From: UBA9732 sp963621975
GTDB lineage: Bacteria > Spirochaetota > Spirochaetia > Sphaerochaetales > Sphaerochaetaceae
NCBI GenBank assembly: GCA_963621975.1
Contig: CAVFGI010000003.1
Span: forward strand, 1 to 64,000
Reading direction: 5' to 3'
DNA length: 64,000 bases
Translations under genes and position numbers: made by a program
Part shown: positions 50,893 to 59,629 of the stretch, one piece after another
How the letters are laid out: each line of letters starts with the position of its first letter
Position numbering within the stretch: position 1 is the first letter of the stretch
Notes under the pieces: generated by a model
What the model was told of the DNA's origin: nothing
The model's input: the letters and a program-made list of their open reading frames with translations, nothing else
Database searches by the model: none

Positions 50893-52893
50893 CTAGTTTG
50901 CATTTCTGATTATTCCATAAACGTTAAGTTTTAGGTTTTCCATAACAACCAAGAAATACTCATTGGAAAGGGCAAAGGAAATTACCTTTGAAGGAAGTTC
51001 CACTGCTCCAAGTTGTGCAACCTCATAAGCAGAAGCCTCAAAGCTAATAATTCTATTAGCAGAATCTAAAATATAGAAATAGTTAGACCCATCTGCCTCA
51101 AGATCTGAAATTGCCAGATTAAAAGACTTGTACTTGGTGTAGGCACCAGCAGAAACTACCTTATACGTTGTAAAACCACTGTTATTAGCAACCACAACTA
51201 GCTGATTATTTACAAATCTAATATGTTTACCTGCTGCTGTGTTAGGCTGAGAAGCATAGAACTTGACAGGCATTCCGCTAGAGCCAATGGCTGTTGAAGC
51301 AAAACTAGTTGAGCCTGTAGAAACTGTCACCAAATTCGAACCACTTGCACTCACGTCAAGATCAGAAACAGGATAGTAACTAGTTCCCATTTTATTGACA
51401 GCTCCATTGCAACTTACGCTAGAACTTTCAATTTTCAAGGCTACATCATTTTTTGAACCTGCATCTGAAACATAGATATAATTATCAGCAACAAAAGTAG
51501 CTGAAGTTAAGTCACTAAAGTAATAACCAGTTACAGGAATGATGTTGTTACTGCGGTACTTTTCTGCAACAGTATTGGCAGAGGAATCAAAGAACATACA
51601 AATAAGACTTTCTGTACTGTCAATGAATTTACCCGTGAAAATTACGTAATTTGATACTGGATCAGAGAACATCTTTTCAACATCGGCTAACCAATTTAAT
51701 TGACTATTAGTATAAGTCTTCTGGACACTGATTGAATTTGAGTGTGTAGAGCAAATATAGAGCTTACCTGCATCTGGGGTAACAACCAAGAATTTATCAC
51801 CTGGAAGAGCACTAATCATGGTTTTGGAAGTAATCTCTAATGCACTTCCAGCATCCTCAACCAACAATGAAAGCTCACCCGGTTGACCATCTGGCTCTAC
51901 TGTAAATGAGCAATATGCGGAACCCGTGCTACCAAGTTTCTTATTGTAAACCACTGCATCAATACGATGAACTCCGGCGTTTGGTGTAAATGTCATTGAA
52001 CTCCCATTGGTATCCAACTCTGCACTACTCATGAAATTTCCATCATAGTACCACTCTATGGTAAGTCCTTCTGCATTCACTTTACTTGGTTCACTGAATG
52101 AAAATTTACAAGAATAAGATTCTTGAGCAACCATGTTTGTTGGGGCGCCTTCTAAGGCTAGAGAACCCTTAATTGGAGTTCCAGTTGCATCAGTAATGTA
52201 TGTCAGCGTGTTCGCACCAAACTCGTTGAAGTGAAAGACATGGCTACCCTCCGTAGTTGTATTATTTGAAATTCTTACCGCTTCAACTAAACCAGCTACC
52301 TGCGTTTCACCATCATACAAAATAATTTTCAATCTGTAAGAACCTGCTGACAAACTTTCAGAAACAGTTGCTGTCATTGCATCATTATTTTGCGTCACAT
52401 CCAAAGGATATTCGCTTCCACTCATGTCAGGACCAAGCAAGTAGGCATCTACTCTAGGATTAGGAACGTCACAGTAGTGCCAATCTACAGAGAATCTAAA
52501 AACTCCAGTTCCAACAAGAGTATCTAAGACAATTGTTTGTGGTGTTGGCTTATCTGTAAGTTTGAATGTTATGCTACCTGTTACTAGTTCTGTTCCAGAA
52601 GAGTTCTTTCCCTTTGCAGTAACAGTCCATTCACCTATAGTTAAGCCTTCAATTGTCAATGAATTATTATCCGAATCTACTGCAAAGGTCTTTCCATTAG
52701 GACCTACTCCAGAAACCGAATATTTGCTAACGTCCAAAAGTGAGCTATCGCTTGGCAACAAAGTTTTGGACTCCGAATACGTGGAGAGAATCAGCTTCAT
52801 AGTCGTGGTCCCAGGATTTTCGGAACACGAAGCCAATAAAGCTAAAGCTACCACCAAAATTGCTGTAATCAAGACTGTTGTTTTTCTACTCAT
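50893..52893 (-). CDS. Large surface lipoprotein with Ig-like and propeller-like regions
   Basis: A 666-residue lipoprotein (lipobox ALLASC, Cys23). Residues about 30-330 look like three or four Ig-like beta domains (GEWTVTAKGKNSSG, SAGSYRLKIILYDGETQVAG, HRIDAVVYNKKLGSTG). Residues about 345-660 contain short repeated blade-like strands (KFLVVTPDAGKLYICS, NYFYILDSANRIISF), possibly a beta-propeller. Such lipoproteins are abundant in gut Treponema and Sphaerochaeta, with unknown roles. A strong GGAGG precedes the ATG. It heads the three-gene unit. Confidence 0.6.
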   Translation of the reverse strand: MSRKTTVLITAILVVALALLASCSENPGTTTMKLILSTYSESKTLLPSDSSLLDVSKYSVSGVGPNGKTFAVDSDNNSLTIEGLTIGEWTVTAKGKNSSGTELVTGSITFKLTDKPTPQTIVLDTLVGTGVFRFSVDWHYCDVPNPRVDAYLLGPDMSGSEYPLDVTQNNDAMTATVSESLSAGSYRLKIILYDGETQVAGLVEAVRISNNTTTEGSHVFHFNEFGANTLTYITDATGTPIKGSLALEGAPTNMVAQESYSCKFSFSEPSKVNAEGLTIEWYYDGNFMSSAELDTNGSSMTFTPNAGVHRIDAVVYNKKLGSTGSAYCSFTVEPDGQPGELSLLVEDAGSALEITSKTMISALPGDKFLVVTPDAGKLYICSTHSNSISVQKTYTNSQLNWLADVEKMFSDPVSNYVIFTGKFIDSTESLICMFFDSSANTVAEKYRSNNIIPVTGYYFSDLTSATFVADNYIYVSDAGSKNDVALKIESSSVSCNGAVNKMGTSYYPVSDLDVSASGSNLVTVSTGSTSFASTAIGSSGMPVKFYASQPNTAAGKHIRFVNNQLVVVANNSGFTTYKVVSAGAYTKYKSFNLAISDLEADGSNYFYILDSANRIISFEASAYEVAQLGAVELPSKVISFALSNEYFLVVMENLKLNVYGIIRNAN

Positions 52894-53054
52894 CTTGTAC
52901 CTCCATTAAATAAGACAAGAAAAGTAGTAACTTTAATTTAGTTTTTTAGACCGTATTTGAGAAAAACTGAGCTTTTTTTATTCTTTTTTAGAACTTTTAG
53001 CAAAAAAAGTGATTTGTTGTGGTTTTTCTCCTTCCAAATGGCTATTATCAAAGT

Positions 53055-53582
53055 ATGAATATTTTAATAAAGATACTAATCATTCTAGATTTTGCAGCAG
53101 TTGTATTTATTCCAAATGTATATATGTCACGTGAAGTACTTATTCCAATGTTTGTCTCAATGATTGCTCTAGTAATAATCTACTGGTTTACCATGTACTG
53201 GGTTAGCAAAAAGAAAGCAATACAGATCTTAGGCAAAGAACCTCAATTTGATATTTTCGTAGGAAAAATTCCCACAGACCCAAATGCTGATCTCATACGT
53301 GGTCGTCTCTGTATCTCTGACGGTATCATCTCTCTCATTCAAAGAACTGAGGGGAAAGAAAAAAAGACCTCTCCTTTCAAGATTGTTTGGAACATGGAAA
53401 CAAAGGATATAACTTCTCTTGGTTTTGGTAAGGTTCTTTCAGTTAGAAAAGGCTTAATCTTATATATGGATAAAGACGATGTCCGCTTCACATGTTCCAA
53501 TATTGAAAAACATAAAGATGCACTTTATAACGCCCTAGGCTGGAAGTTTGAAAAGAAGATAGAGGAAACAAAAACAAAATGA
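53055..53582 (+). CDS. Two-helix membrane protein with PH-like domain
   Basis: A 175-residue protein of unknown function. Two membrane helices span residues 3-50 (ILIILDFAAVVFIP and FVSMIALVIIYWFTMYWV). The cytoplasmic part, about 60-170, has a PH-like strand order (GRLCISDGIISLIQR, FKIVWNMETKDITSLGFG, GLILYMDKDDVRFTCSN) and a final helix. No ribosome site is seen; TATTAT (53043-53048) lies 6 nt before the ATG. It overlaps the next gene by 4 bp. Confidence 0.6.
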   Translation: MNILIKILIILDFAAVVFIPNVYMSREVLIPMFVSMIALVIIYWFTMYWVSKKKAIQILGKEPQFDIFVGKIPTDPNADLIRGRLCISDGIISLIQRTEGKEKKTSPFKIVWNMETKDITSLGFGKVLSVRKGLILYMDKDDVRFTCSNIEKHKDALYNALGWKFEKKIEETKTK

Positions 53583-54082
53583 ACAATGCAATCAGAATAA
53601 TCACAACAGGTGGAACCTTTGACAAACTCTATGATGAAATCCGTGGCGAACTTACTTTCAAGGACTCTCATCTTCCAAGGATTCTAGAACAGTCTCGTTG
53701 CACAATAAAAATAAACGTTGAAAACTGTCTTGCCATTGACAGCCTTTACATGAATGAGGAGCACCGCCTTAAAGTTGCAGCATCCTGTAAAGCCAGTCCA
53801 GAGAATAAAATTGTTGTTATTCATGGAACCGATACAATGGTCCAAACTGCTAATGTTATAGCAGAAAAATTAGGTAAAGACATAGATAAGACCATTGTTC
53901 TTACAGGAGCCATGGTTCCATACGCCCTTGAAAGTTCAGATTCCGTCTTCAATCTTGGCTGTGCAATCACAGCCGTTCAGCTAAAACAACCCGGTGTTTA
54001 TATTTGCATGTGTGGTCGCATCTTTGACTACAATAATGTACGTAAAAACCGCGAAAAAGGAATTTTTGAAGCCTTAGACTAA
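53579..54082 (+). CDS. Single-domain asparaginase-like protein
   Basis: A 167-residue protein matching only the N-terminal domain of L-asparaginase/glutaminase. The first catalytic motif is IITTGGTFDK (classical TGGTIA, Thr near residue 10) and the second is HGTDTM (Thr and Asp near residues 82-83), followed by VLTGAMVPY. The C-terminal domain of the roughly 330-residue enzymes is absent, as in a small group of stand-alone asparaginase-domain proteins. Both catalytic triads are readable, so it may be active as an oligomer. It starts with an ATGA overlap and ends in a convergent 9-bp overlap with a HAD gene. Confidence 0.8.
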   Translation: MNNAIRIITTGGTFDKLYDEIRGELTFKDSHLPRILEQSRCTIKINVENCLAIDSLYMNEEHRLKVAASCKASPENKIVVIHGTDTMVQTANVIAEKLGKDIDKTIVLTGAMVPYALESSDSVFNLGCAITAVQLKQPGVYICMCGRIFDYNNVRKNREKGIFEALD

Positions 54083-54700
54083 ATCCAAGATCTGAGAGGG
54101 TTCTCTAATAGTTCCCTCTTCCCCTTTCTTAAATCCAAATCCCCAGTCAACACAAATACAATCACAGCCAGCAAGATCCGCCCCTTGCTTATCAATAAGA
54201 GTATCCCCAACCATGACGGAGTCTTCTGGTTTTATGCCCATACGCTTAAATCCTTCTTTAAGAAGACCCGCCTTTGTGGCCTCACCTTCCAAATCCAAGC
54301 CCAATAATTCATCAAAGAGGTCTTTAATCTTAAAGTTTTCACACATCTCAACCAAAAGGTCTTCATTTTTCATTGATGCAACAGCTAGCTTGTACTCTCG
54401 AGCCTTCAGTTCTTTTAAGACATCAATTATACCCGGATAAAACACCGCCTGAAACCTTCCAGTCTTCTCATAAAACTCTCTGTACGCATTCACTAACGCA
54501 GGAATGATGGTTTCATCTTTCACCCCAAAAGCAATTCTAAAGCAATCCGCAATGGGTGGCCCAATAAACTTATTCCACTCTGCATCTGGACTTATTGGCT
54601 GTCCCAATTTCTCCATAGCATATCTTCCACCCGCAAAAATACCCACAGAGGTGTCCATTAAGGTTCCATCAAAATCAAAAAAAACTGCTTTGTATTTCAC
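54074..54700 (-). CDS. HAD-superfamily hydrolase, phosphoglycolate phosphatase-like
   Basis: A 208-residue HAD-IA enzyme. Motif I is FFDFDGTLMDT, the helical cap follows, motif II is LAVASMKNE, motif III uses Lys in EATKAGL, and motif IV is MVGDTLIDKQGA. It starts at GTG 54700, one base inside the upstream stop (TAGTG), so it is coupled to the acidic repeat protein. The substrate is undetermined. It is a paralogue of the 9032-9694 protein only at family level. Confidence 0.82.
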   Translation of the reverse strand: MKYKAVFFDFDGTLMDTSVGIFAGGRYAMEKLGQPISPDAEWNKFIGPPIADCFRIAFGVKDETIIPALVNAYREFYEKTGRFQAVFYPGIIDVLKELKAREYKLAVASMKNEDLLVEMCENFKIKDLFDELLGLDLEGEATKAGLLKEGFKRMGIKPEDSVMVGDTLIDKQGADLAGCDCICVDWGFGFKKGEEGTIREPSQILDLV

Positions 54701-56349
54701 TATTTTCGTCTCTCAAGAATTCGCTTACCAAGGTTTTCCACCATTTTCCATTGCCAATCCAGGAAGCTTTTCTTGGTAATTACGTTACATTCACACTTTA
54801 CAAGCGCACCATTCTCATTAATAGCAAGCTCCAACGAACTCCAGCTGTCTTTATGTTCCGAGTACATCACAGCTCCTACATTCTGTCGCCTCTGCAACTG
54901 CAACATTGGGTCACGCGAAGCCTTATACACCATCACAGAAATAGTTGTATTTGGGATTGTAAACATCTTATCCCTGCCATCTTTAATGCAGGCTCTTAAG
55001 GCCGATTCCATTAACTTAGACAAGCTGTTACGTTGTTCATCAGAAAGTTGAGCAACATACTGTGTCACAGTATTCTCATTTGTGAAGCCTTTTAACACAG
55101 AATCCAAGAGGGTCTTGGGTTCGGGTTCAACAATTGGCTCTTCTTCAACAAAAACCTCTTCAGGTTCCGGCTCTGGCTCCGGTTCAACCTCTGGTTCCGG
55201 CTCTGGCTCCGGCTCAACTTCTGTTTCCGGTTCAACCTCTGGTTCAATCTTCGCTTCAGCTGCAGGCTCTGGTTCTTCTGAATCTTCATCATCAAACAAC
55301 GAACCCTCATAAGGGTCATCTTCTTCTTCAATTTCCTCTTCTTCTACTACTTCTTCTTTTTCTTCTTCAGGAGCTTCTTCAAAAAATTCATCATCATACA
55401 ACTCAAAAGAATCAGAATCTTCCTCTTTTTCAGATTCTTCTATTGGAGGATCTTTTGTAAATTCATCAGGACTAACATCATTGAGGTAGGAATAATCTTC
55501 ATCTTCGTCATCATCCTCAAATTCCTCTTCAACCTCTACAACACTAGGCTCAACATCATCCGGAGCTTGCTCTGGATATAAATTTGCAAGACGTTCGTGA
55601 ATGTACTTCAAGCTGTAACGAGTAACAAAACTATAATACCTTCCAGAGTACTTTAAAAAAGGAGTTTTTAGATTTTCCATGGCTTCTTCCAAAATGCCAT
55701 ATTCTGTATCTTTAAAATCCTCCAAGGAGCCACACCGAGCACAAAGTAACTCACAAAGGGAATCGTCTAGAGAACAAATATTTTGAACATCGTAGCCTGT
55801 AAACGCATTATTAAGTGAATTTTCTCGGTCAACTATTGAAAAGAATCTATCGTTTATATCTTCTTGAGAGCATACATCAAGGATTGTCTCCTCTGGGAAA
55901 ATCTTGCTGTATATCTCGTCTCTAAGAGAATACATCCCGTCAATATCAATAGAACCTAAAGCTCGCTTTAGAAGAACGCTGTAGTCAATGTAGCGCATTG
56001 TAGCCTTTACGTTCTCCAACATTAGACGGTGAAGATTCTTACAGCCTTTGGAATGTACAGCATTCTCGGCTTCACTAGGAGTAAAGAAGGCTTGCTTACG
56101 AAGAGCAACAGAATGAAGAAAAACAATAAGGCAATCGGTTGCCAATTTAGAAAAACTGTCGTTTCCAAATGAAAACTTGTGAAGACTTGCATACTTTAGA
56201 ATGCTTGCAATGTTAAATCTATAGGCTTCTTTGACAAGTTCATTGCGGTACAAGCCAAGATATGTAGCCTGTTGATCCATATTTCGCTGGAGCTTCTCAG
56301 CTGAAATGTTTGTCATGTCTTTTAAATTCCACGAAAGATAACAGCTCAT
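54700..56349 (-). CDS. Acidic protein with Pro-Glu repeat linker, unknown function
   Basis: A 549-residue protein of unknown function. Residues about 1-270 are helical and rich in Tyr and Leu. About 275-405 is a highly acidic disordered stretch with EE-runs and a Pro-Glu/Pro-Val repeat block. The C-terminal 140 residues form a separate folded domain (LSDEQRNSLSKLMESALRACIKDG, then VMYSEHKDSWSSLELAINENGALVK). No signal peptide is seen with ATG 56349, which follows AGAGGTTTTTGCAAA, a typical site here; the in-frame ATG at 56409 is less likely. The layout suggests a scaffold or regulatory protein. Confidence 0.65.
   Translation of the reverse strand: MSCYLSWNLKDMTNISAEKLQRNMDQQATYLGLYRNELVKEAYRFNIASILKYASLHKFSFGNDSFSKLATDCLIVFLHSVALRKQAFFTPSEAENAVHSKGCKNLHRLMLENVKATMRYIDYSVLLKRALGSIDIDGMYSLRDEIYSKIFPEETILDVCSQEDINDRFFSIVDRENSLNNAFTGYDVQNICSLDDSLCELLCARCGSLEDFKDTEYGILEEAMENLKTPFLKYSGRYYSFVTRYSLKYIHERLANLYPEQAPDDVEPSVVEVEEEFEDDDEDEDYSYLNDVSPDEFTKDPPIEESEKEEDSDSFELYDDEFFEEAPEEEKEEVVEEEEIEEEDDPYEGSLFDDEDSEEPEPAAEAKIEPEVEPETEVEPEPEPEPEVEPEPEPEPEEVFVEEEPIVEPEPKTLLDSVLKGFTNENTVTQYVAQLSDEQRNSLSKLMESALRACIKDGRDKMFTIPNTTISVMVYKASRDPMLQLQRRQNVGAVMYSEHKDSWSSLELAINENGALVKCECNVITKKSFLDWQWKMVENLGKRILERRK
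55163..55222 (-). repeat. Two tandem 30-bp units encoding Pro-Glu repeats
   Basis: The 30-bp unit at 55163-55192 recurs at 55193-55222 with two changes and is followed by a partial third copy. Each encodes ten residues of the E-V-E-P-E-P-E-P-E-P type, so copy-number change keeps the frame. Confidence 0.75.
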
Positions 56350-56453
56350 TTTGCAAAAACCTCTATAATCTCTATAGTTTAGTATCGCACATCTTTCAAC
56401 TTTATTCACCTAATATAGCGCAACAAGACAAATAATTATATAATTATTGAACC

Positions 56454-57008
56454 ATGTATTTTTGTGCACAGGTATTAACAGGGAAGGAAATTGAAACAAA
56501 AACCTCAATTGAACGACTTTTAGCAAACCAGGAAGAAGAAACAGTGGTTTGGTTTCCAACTAAAGAAAACAGAGAAAAAAGAAAAGGATTAGAAACTACA
56601 GTCAATAAACCCTTGTTTCCTGGATACTTATTCATCTTTTGGGATGGAGACAAAGAAATAGACTTTCCTTTAATAGATATTCGAAGACAAACAAATGTGT
56701 GTAGATTCCTGCGTTACGACAATGGTTCCCATGCACTTCAAGGCAAGGACTTGGAATTCGCAAAATGGATTCATATGCATAGAGGAAATATAAAACGCTC
56801 AAAGGTTGTTTTCAAAGAAGGTCAGAAGGTTCATATTTGCGAAGGTCCACTTACAGGCTTTGATGGAAAAGTCATAAAAGTAGATAAACACCACAAGAAA
56901 ATTGTACTGGGTTTTGATTTTGCAGGAAAAATTACACCTGTTAGTTTTTCCGTAGACTTCCTGGCTTCAGTATCTCAAACAGATTCCCCAAACTTAAGCA
57001 AGCTCTAG
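56454..57008 (+). CDS. NusG-paralogue transcription antiterminator (LoaP/UpxY-like)
   Basis: A 184-residue specialised NusG homologue. The NGN domain, about 1-110, has MYFCAQVLTGKE (NusG has WYVVHTxxGxE) and KPLFPGYLFIFW. The KOW domain, about 125-175, reads VHICEGPLTGFDGKVIKVDKHHKKIVLGFDF. Such paralogues bind RNA polymerase at particular operon leaders and suppress termination in long surface-glycan or secondary-metabolite clusters. Here the next gene is convergent, so its target is elsewhere. It has no ribosome site; TATAAT (56439-56444) is 9 nt before the ATG. Confidence 0.82.
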   Translation: MYFCAQVLTGKEIETKTSIERLLANQEEETVVWFPTKENREKRKGLETTVNKPLFPGYLFIFWDGDKEIDFPLIDIRRQTNVCRFLRYDNGSHALQGKDLEFAKWIHMHRGNIKRSKVVFKEGQKVHICEGPLTGFDGKVIKVDKHHKKIVLGFDFAGKITPVSFSVDFLASVSQTDSPNLSKL

Positions 57009-57011
57009 GAA

Positions 57012-58202
57012 TTATTGCTTACTATAAGCCTCTAGTCCCTTTTTTAAACAGATACAAGCCTTCTCAAGATCTTCTGTATTTAATACATAAGCAATACGAA
57101 CCTGATTTTTACCAAGTCCAGGAGTTTCATAGAAACCCTCAGCAGGAGCTAGCATAACTGTTTCGCCCTTGTAATTAAAATCTCGAAGCATAAAAATTGC
57201 AAAATCTTCAGCATTTTCTACCGGCAACTCTGCAATAAGATAGAAAGCTCCTTTTGGTTTTACACACTTAATTCCAGGAATTTTCTGTAGGGCCTCTACA
57301 ATAAAATCACGACGTTTTTCATACTCTTCATGAACAGCAGTCAAATAAGAAGCAGGTGCACTGAGTGCTGCAAGAGCAGCATACTGCTCAACTGAAGGAG
57401 GACAAAGTCTTGCTTGGCTTAATTTCAAAGTTTCAGTTATTACATTATTGTTTCGGCTAATAATTGCACCAACACGAGCTCCGCACATAGAAAATCGTTT
57501 TGAAAAACTATCTACGCAAATAACACGATCAGCGTAATCGGTATATTTGAGAATACTTGTGAAGACCTCTCCGTCGTAGCAGAATTCACGGTAGACCTCG
57601 TCAACAATCAAGAAAAGATCGTGCTTGACGCAGAGTTCAAGTATTGTTTGGTATTCTTCTGGGGCATAAACATGTCCAGTTGGATTGTTTGGACTGCACA
57701 GGAGAATGGCCATAGTTTTCTTGGTTATCTTGGATTCAATAGTAGAAAGAGGTGGAAGTGCAAATCTATTTTCCAAGACGCTAGTGACAGGCACAATCTT
57801 GACGTTGGCCATACCTGCAAAGGAATGCACATTGGTATAGTAAGGCTCGGGAACAATTATTTCATCGTCCGGATCGCAAACTGTCATGAAAGAAAAAAGC
57901 AAAGCTTCTGAACCGCCAGTGGTGATAAGGATGTCTTTTGCCTCTATGTCTACACCAATACCTTTGTAGTACTTTACCAAAGCTTGGCGAAGTGGAAGAT
58001 CTCCATCGCTTTCTCCATATGAAATAATTCCATACGGATAAGTATGAACTGCGTCAATAGCTTCTTGGGGAGTTTTAATATCTGGTTGACCAATATTCAA
58101 ATGATAAACCTTAATGCCTTTGGCTTTAGCAGAACGAGCATAAGGTGACAATCTTCTAATTGGAGATGCTTGAAAGCCTCTAATTCTAGCAGATATTTCC
58201 AT
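57012..58202 (-). CDS. Class I/II pyridoxal-phosphate aminotransferase
   Basis: A 396-residue fold-type I aminotransferase of the aspartate-aminotransferase-like group. Substrate and cofactor motifs are visible: HLNIGQPDIKTP, TTGGSEALLF, CSPNNPTGHVY, VDEVYREFCYDG, and the Schiff-base lysine in VDSFSKRFSMCGARVG. A C-terminal arginine region occurs near NQVRIAYV. The amino-acid substrate cannot be fixed from sequence. GGAG precedes the ATG. The gene is 18 bp behind prs. Confidence 0.9.
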   Translation of the reverse strand: MEISARIRGFQASPIRRLSPYARSAKAKGIKVYHLNIGQPDIKTPQEAIDAVHTYPYGIISYGESDGDLPLRQALVKYYKGIGVDIEAKDILITTGGSEALLFSFMTVCDPDDEIIVPEPYYTNVHSFAGMANVKIVPVTSVLENRFALPPLSTIESKITKKTMAILLCSPNNPTGHVYAPEEYQTILELCVKHDLFLIVDEVYREFCYDGEVFTSILKYTDYADRVICVDSFSKRFSMCGARVGAIISRNNNVITETLKLSQARLCPPSVEQYAALAALSAPASYLTAVHEEYEKRRDFIVEALQKIPGIKCVKPKGAFYLIAELPVENAEDFAIFMLRDFNYKGETVMLAPAEGFYETPGLGKNQVRIAYVLNTEDLEKACICLKKGLEAYSKQ

Positions 58203-58220
58203 ATTGAACTCCCGTATAAA

Positions 58221-59471
58221 TTAATTTCCTACATTCTGAACATTATCAACCAACTTCTGTACAACCTTTCTGTTATCCAAGAGAGGACTGATTGACCTCC
58301 CGTGATGAAGTCTACTTATAACGCGGGCAAAAAGTTCGCTGATATCGGTTTGAATAAACCAAGATTTGGAAAGAAGGTCCTCTCCATGATACACAGCATT
58401 AGTTCCAATCACATAATCAAATACACCTTCTTCGTGAGCCTTATCAAAAGTCTCAACTGCATTTCCATTAAAGAAAGGAAGACTAGTGATACAAATAATC
58501 TTTTTTGCTCCCATTGTGCGTAAGTGCTTCATTGCAATAAGCATTGTTCCACCAGAAGCAAGCATGTCATCAGCAATAAGAACGGTTTTGTCTTTTACAT
58601 CACCAAGAAGGCTAATACTCTTGATGTTAGTATTCTTTGCACCTGTTGTGACAATTGAATAATCTCTCTCCTTGTAGAGCATAGCAAGAGGTCTATGCAA
58701 AACCTGTGCATAAAACTTGTTTCTTGCAACAGCCCCAGTATCAGGAGAAACCACTGTGATGTCAGGGTCTGAAATATCAACAATTTTCTTAAGCTCTACC
58801 AAAATCTGATAAGAAGCATGAAGGTTTTCCATATGAAGAGATGTAAAGCTATTTTCAATCTCTTTGCAGTGAAGATCAAGAGTAATAATTCTCTCTACTC
58901 CAAGGTTCTCACACATACGACCAAAGACTGCAGCTGTCAAAGCTTCTCTTGAACTTTTTTTATGCTGTCTTGCATACGGGTAAGTGGGAAGAACAAGAGT
59001 AATTCCATCAGCACCTGCAAGATTAACAGCATTAATAAGAGTAAACAGCATCATGATGTGGTCATTTAAGGTAAAGCTCACAGGAGCATCATAACCTGGC
59101 ATCTTAATTGGACTATTGTTGGTCACATCATAAACAATATAGACTTTAAGCCCTCTAACAGGATCAAGAATTTCTGATTTAACTTCGCCGTTTAGGAATC
59201 TTGTATACTTAACAGCAATATCAAGATTTGGACACTGATAAACTGTAGGACACTTTCCAGAAGGAATCTTCTTACTTCCAAGATCATCTATGAAACTAAC
59301 CTCTCTAAGAACTTTATCCTCTGGGATATCGTACCTACTCTCCAAGTTTTTTGCTAACTTGTTGTATCGCTCCACGTAAAGCCTTCTAAGATGCTTTACA
59401 ACCTTCCCAGCCAAGTACTCAGACCCTAAGCCGGTGATAACACCCAGCTTGTGTGGCTTGATGATGCTCAT
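58221..59471 (-). CDS. prs: Ribose-phosphate pyrophosphokinase (PRPP synthetase)
   Basis: Makes PRPP from ribose-5-phosphate and ATP for nucleotide, His and Trp synthesis. At 416 residues it is about 100 longer than classical Prs, mainly in the N-terminal region. The key motifs are present: LVLPTYPYARQHKK (active-site loop), ITLDLHCKEIENSF, VVSPDTGAVARNKFYA, and the PRPP/ribose-phosphate loop LIADDMLASGGTML. Long forms of this kind occur in spirochaetes. AAGGAG lies 5 nt before the ATG. The promoter is at 59600-59629, giving a leader of about 120 nt. It provides substrate for apt and purD in this window. Confidence 0.92.
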   Translation of the reverse strand: MSIIKPHKLGVITGLGSEYLAGKVVKHLRRLYVERYNKLAKNLESRYDIPEDKVLREVSFIDDLGSKKIPSGKCPTVYQCPNLDIAVKYTRFLNGEVKSEILDPVRGLKVYIVYDVTNNSPIKMPGYDAPVSFTLNDHIMMLFTLINAVNLAGADGITLVLPTYPYARQHKKSSREALTAAVFGRMCENLGVERIITLDLHCKEIENSFTSLHMENLHASYQILVELKKIVDISDPDITVVSPDTGAVARNKFYAQVLHRPLAMLYKERDYSIVTTGAKNTNIKSISLLGDVKDKTVLIADDMLASGGTMLIAMKHLRTMGAKKIICITSLPFFNGNAVETFDKAHEEGVFDYVIGTNAVYHGEDLLSKSWFIQTDISELFARVISRLHHGRSISPLLDNRKVVQKLVDNVQNVGN

Positions 59472-59599
59472 AAACTCTCCTTGGAATTGGAAATGGGGTC
59501 ATCCATCTCCGCATCCTAACTTCATAAACAGCCAAACACAAATGTTGCAGCAAACAAATGTGAAGTCTTTTTCCTAAGACAGACTGTCATGCTGGCCTC

Positions 59600-59629
59600 A
59601 TTATAGGTTAAGCAACTTCAAAGATTCAA
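59600..59629 (-). promoter_or_regulatory. Promoter of prs
   Basis: On the minus strand TTGAAT (59629-59624), an 18-bp spacer and TATAAT (59605-59600). It overlaps the stop codon of the lamin-tail gene. Confidence 0.55.

Noticed and set aside
55082..55460. Plus-strand frames rich in Ser-Gly or Pro-Leu that could pass for repeat proteins
   Set aside because: They are the mirror of the minus-strand Pro-Glu repeat codons and have no start signals.
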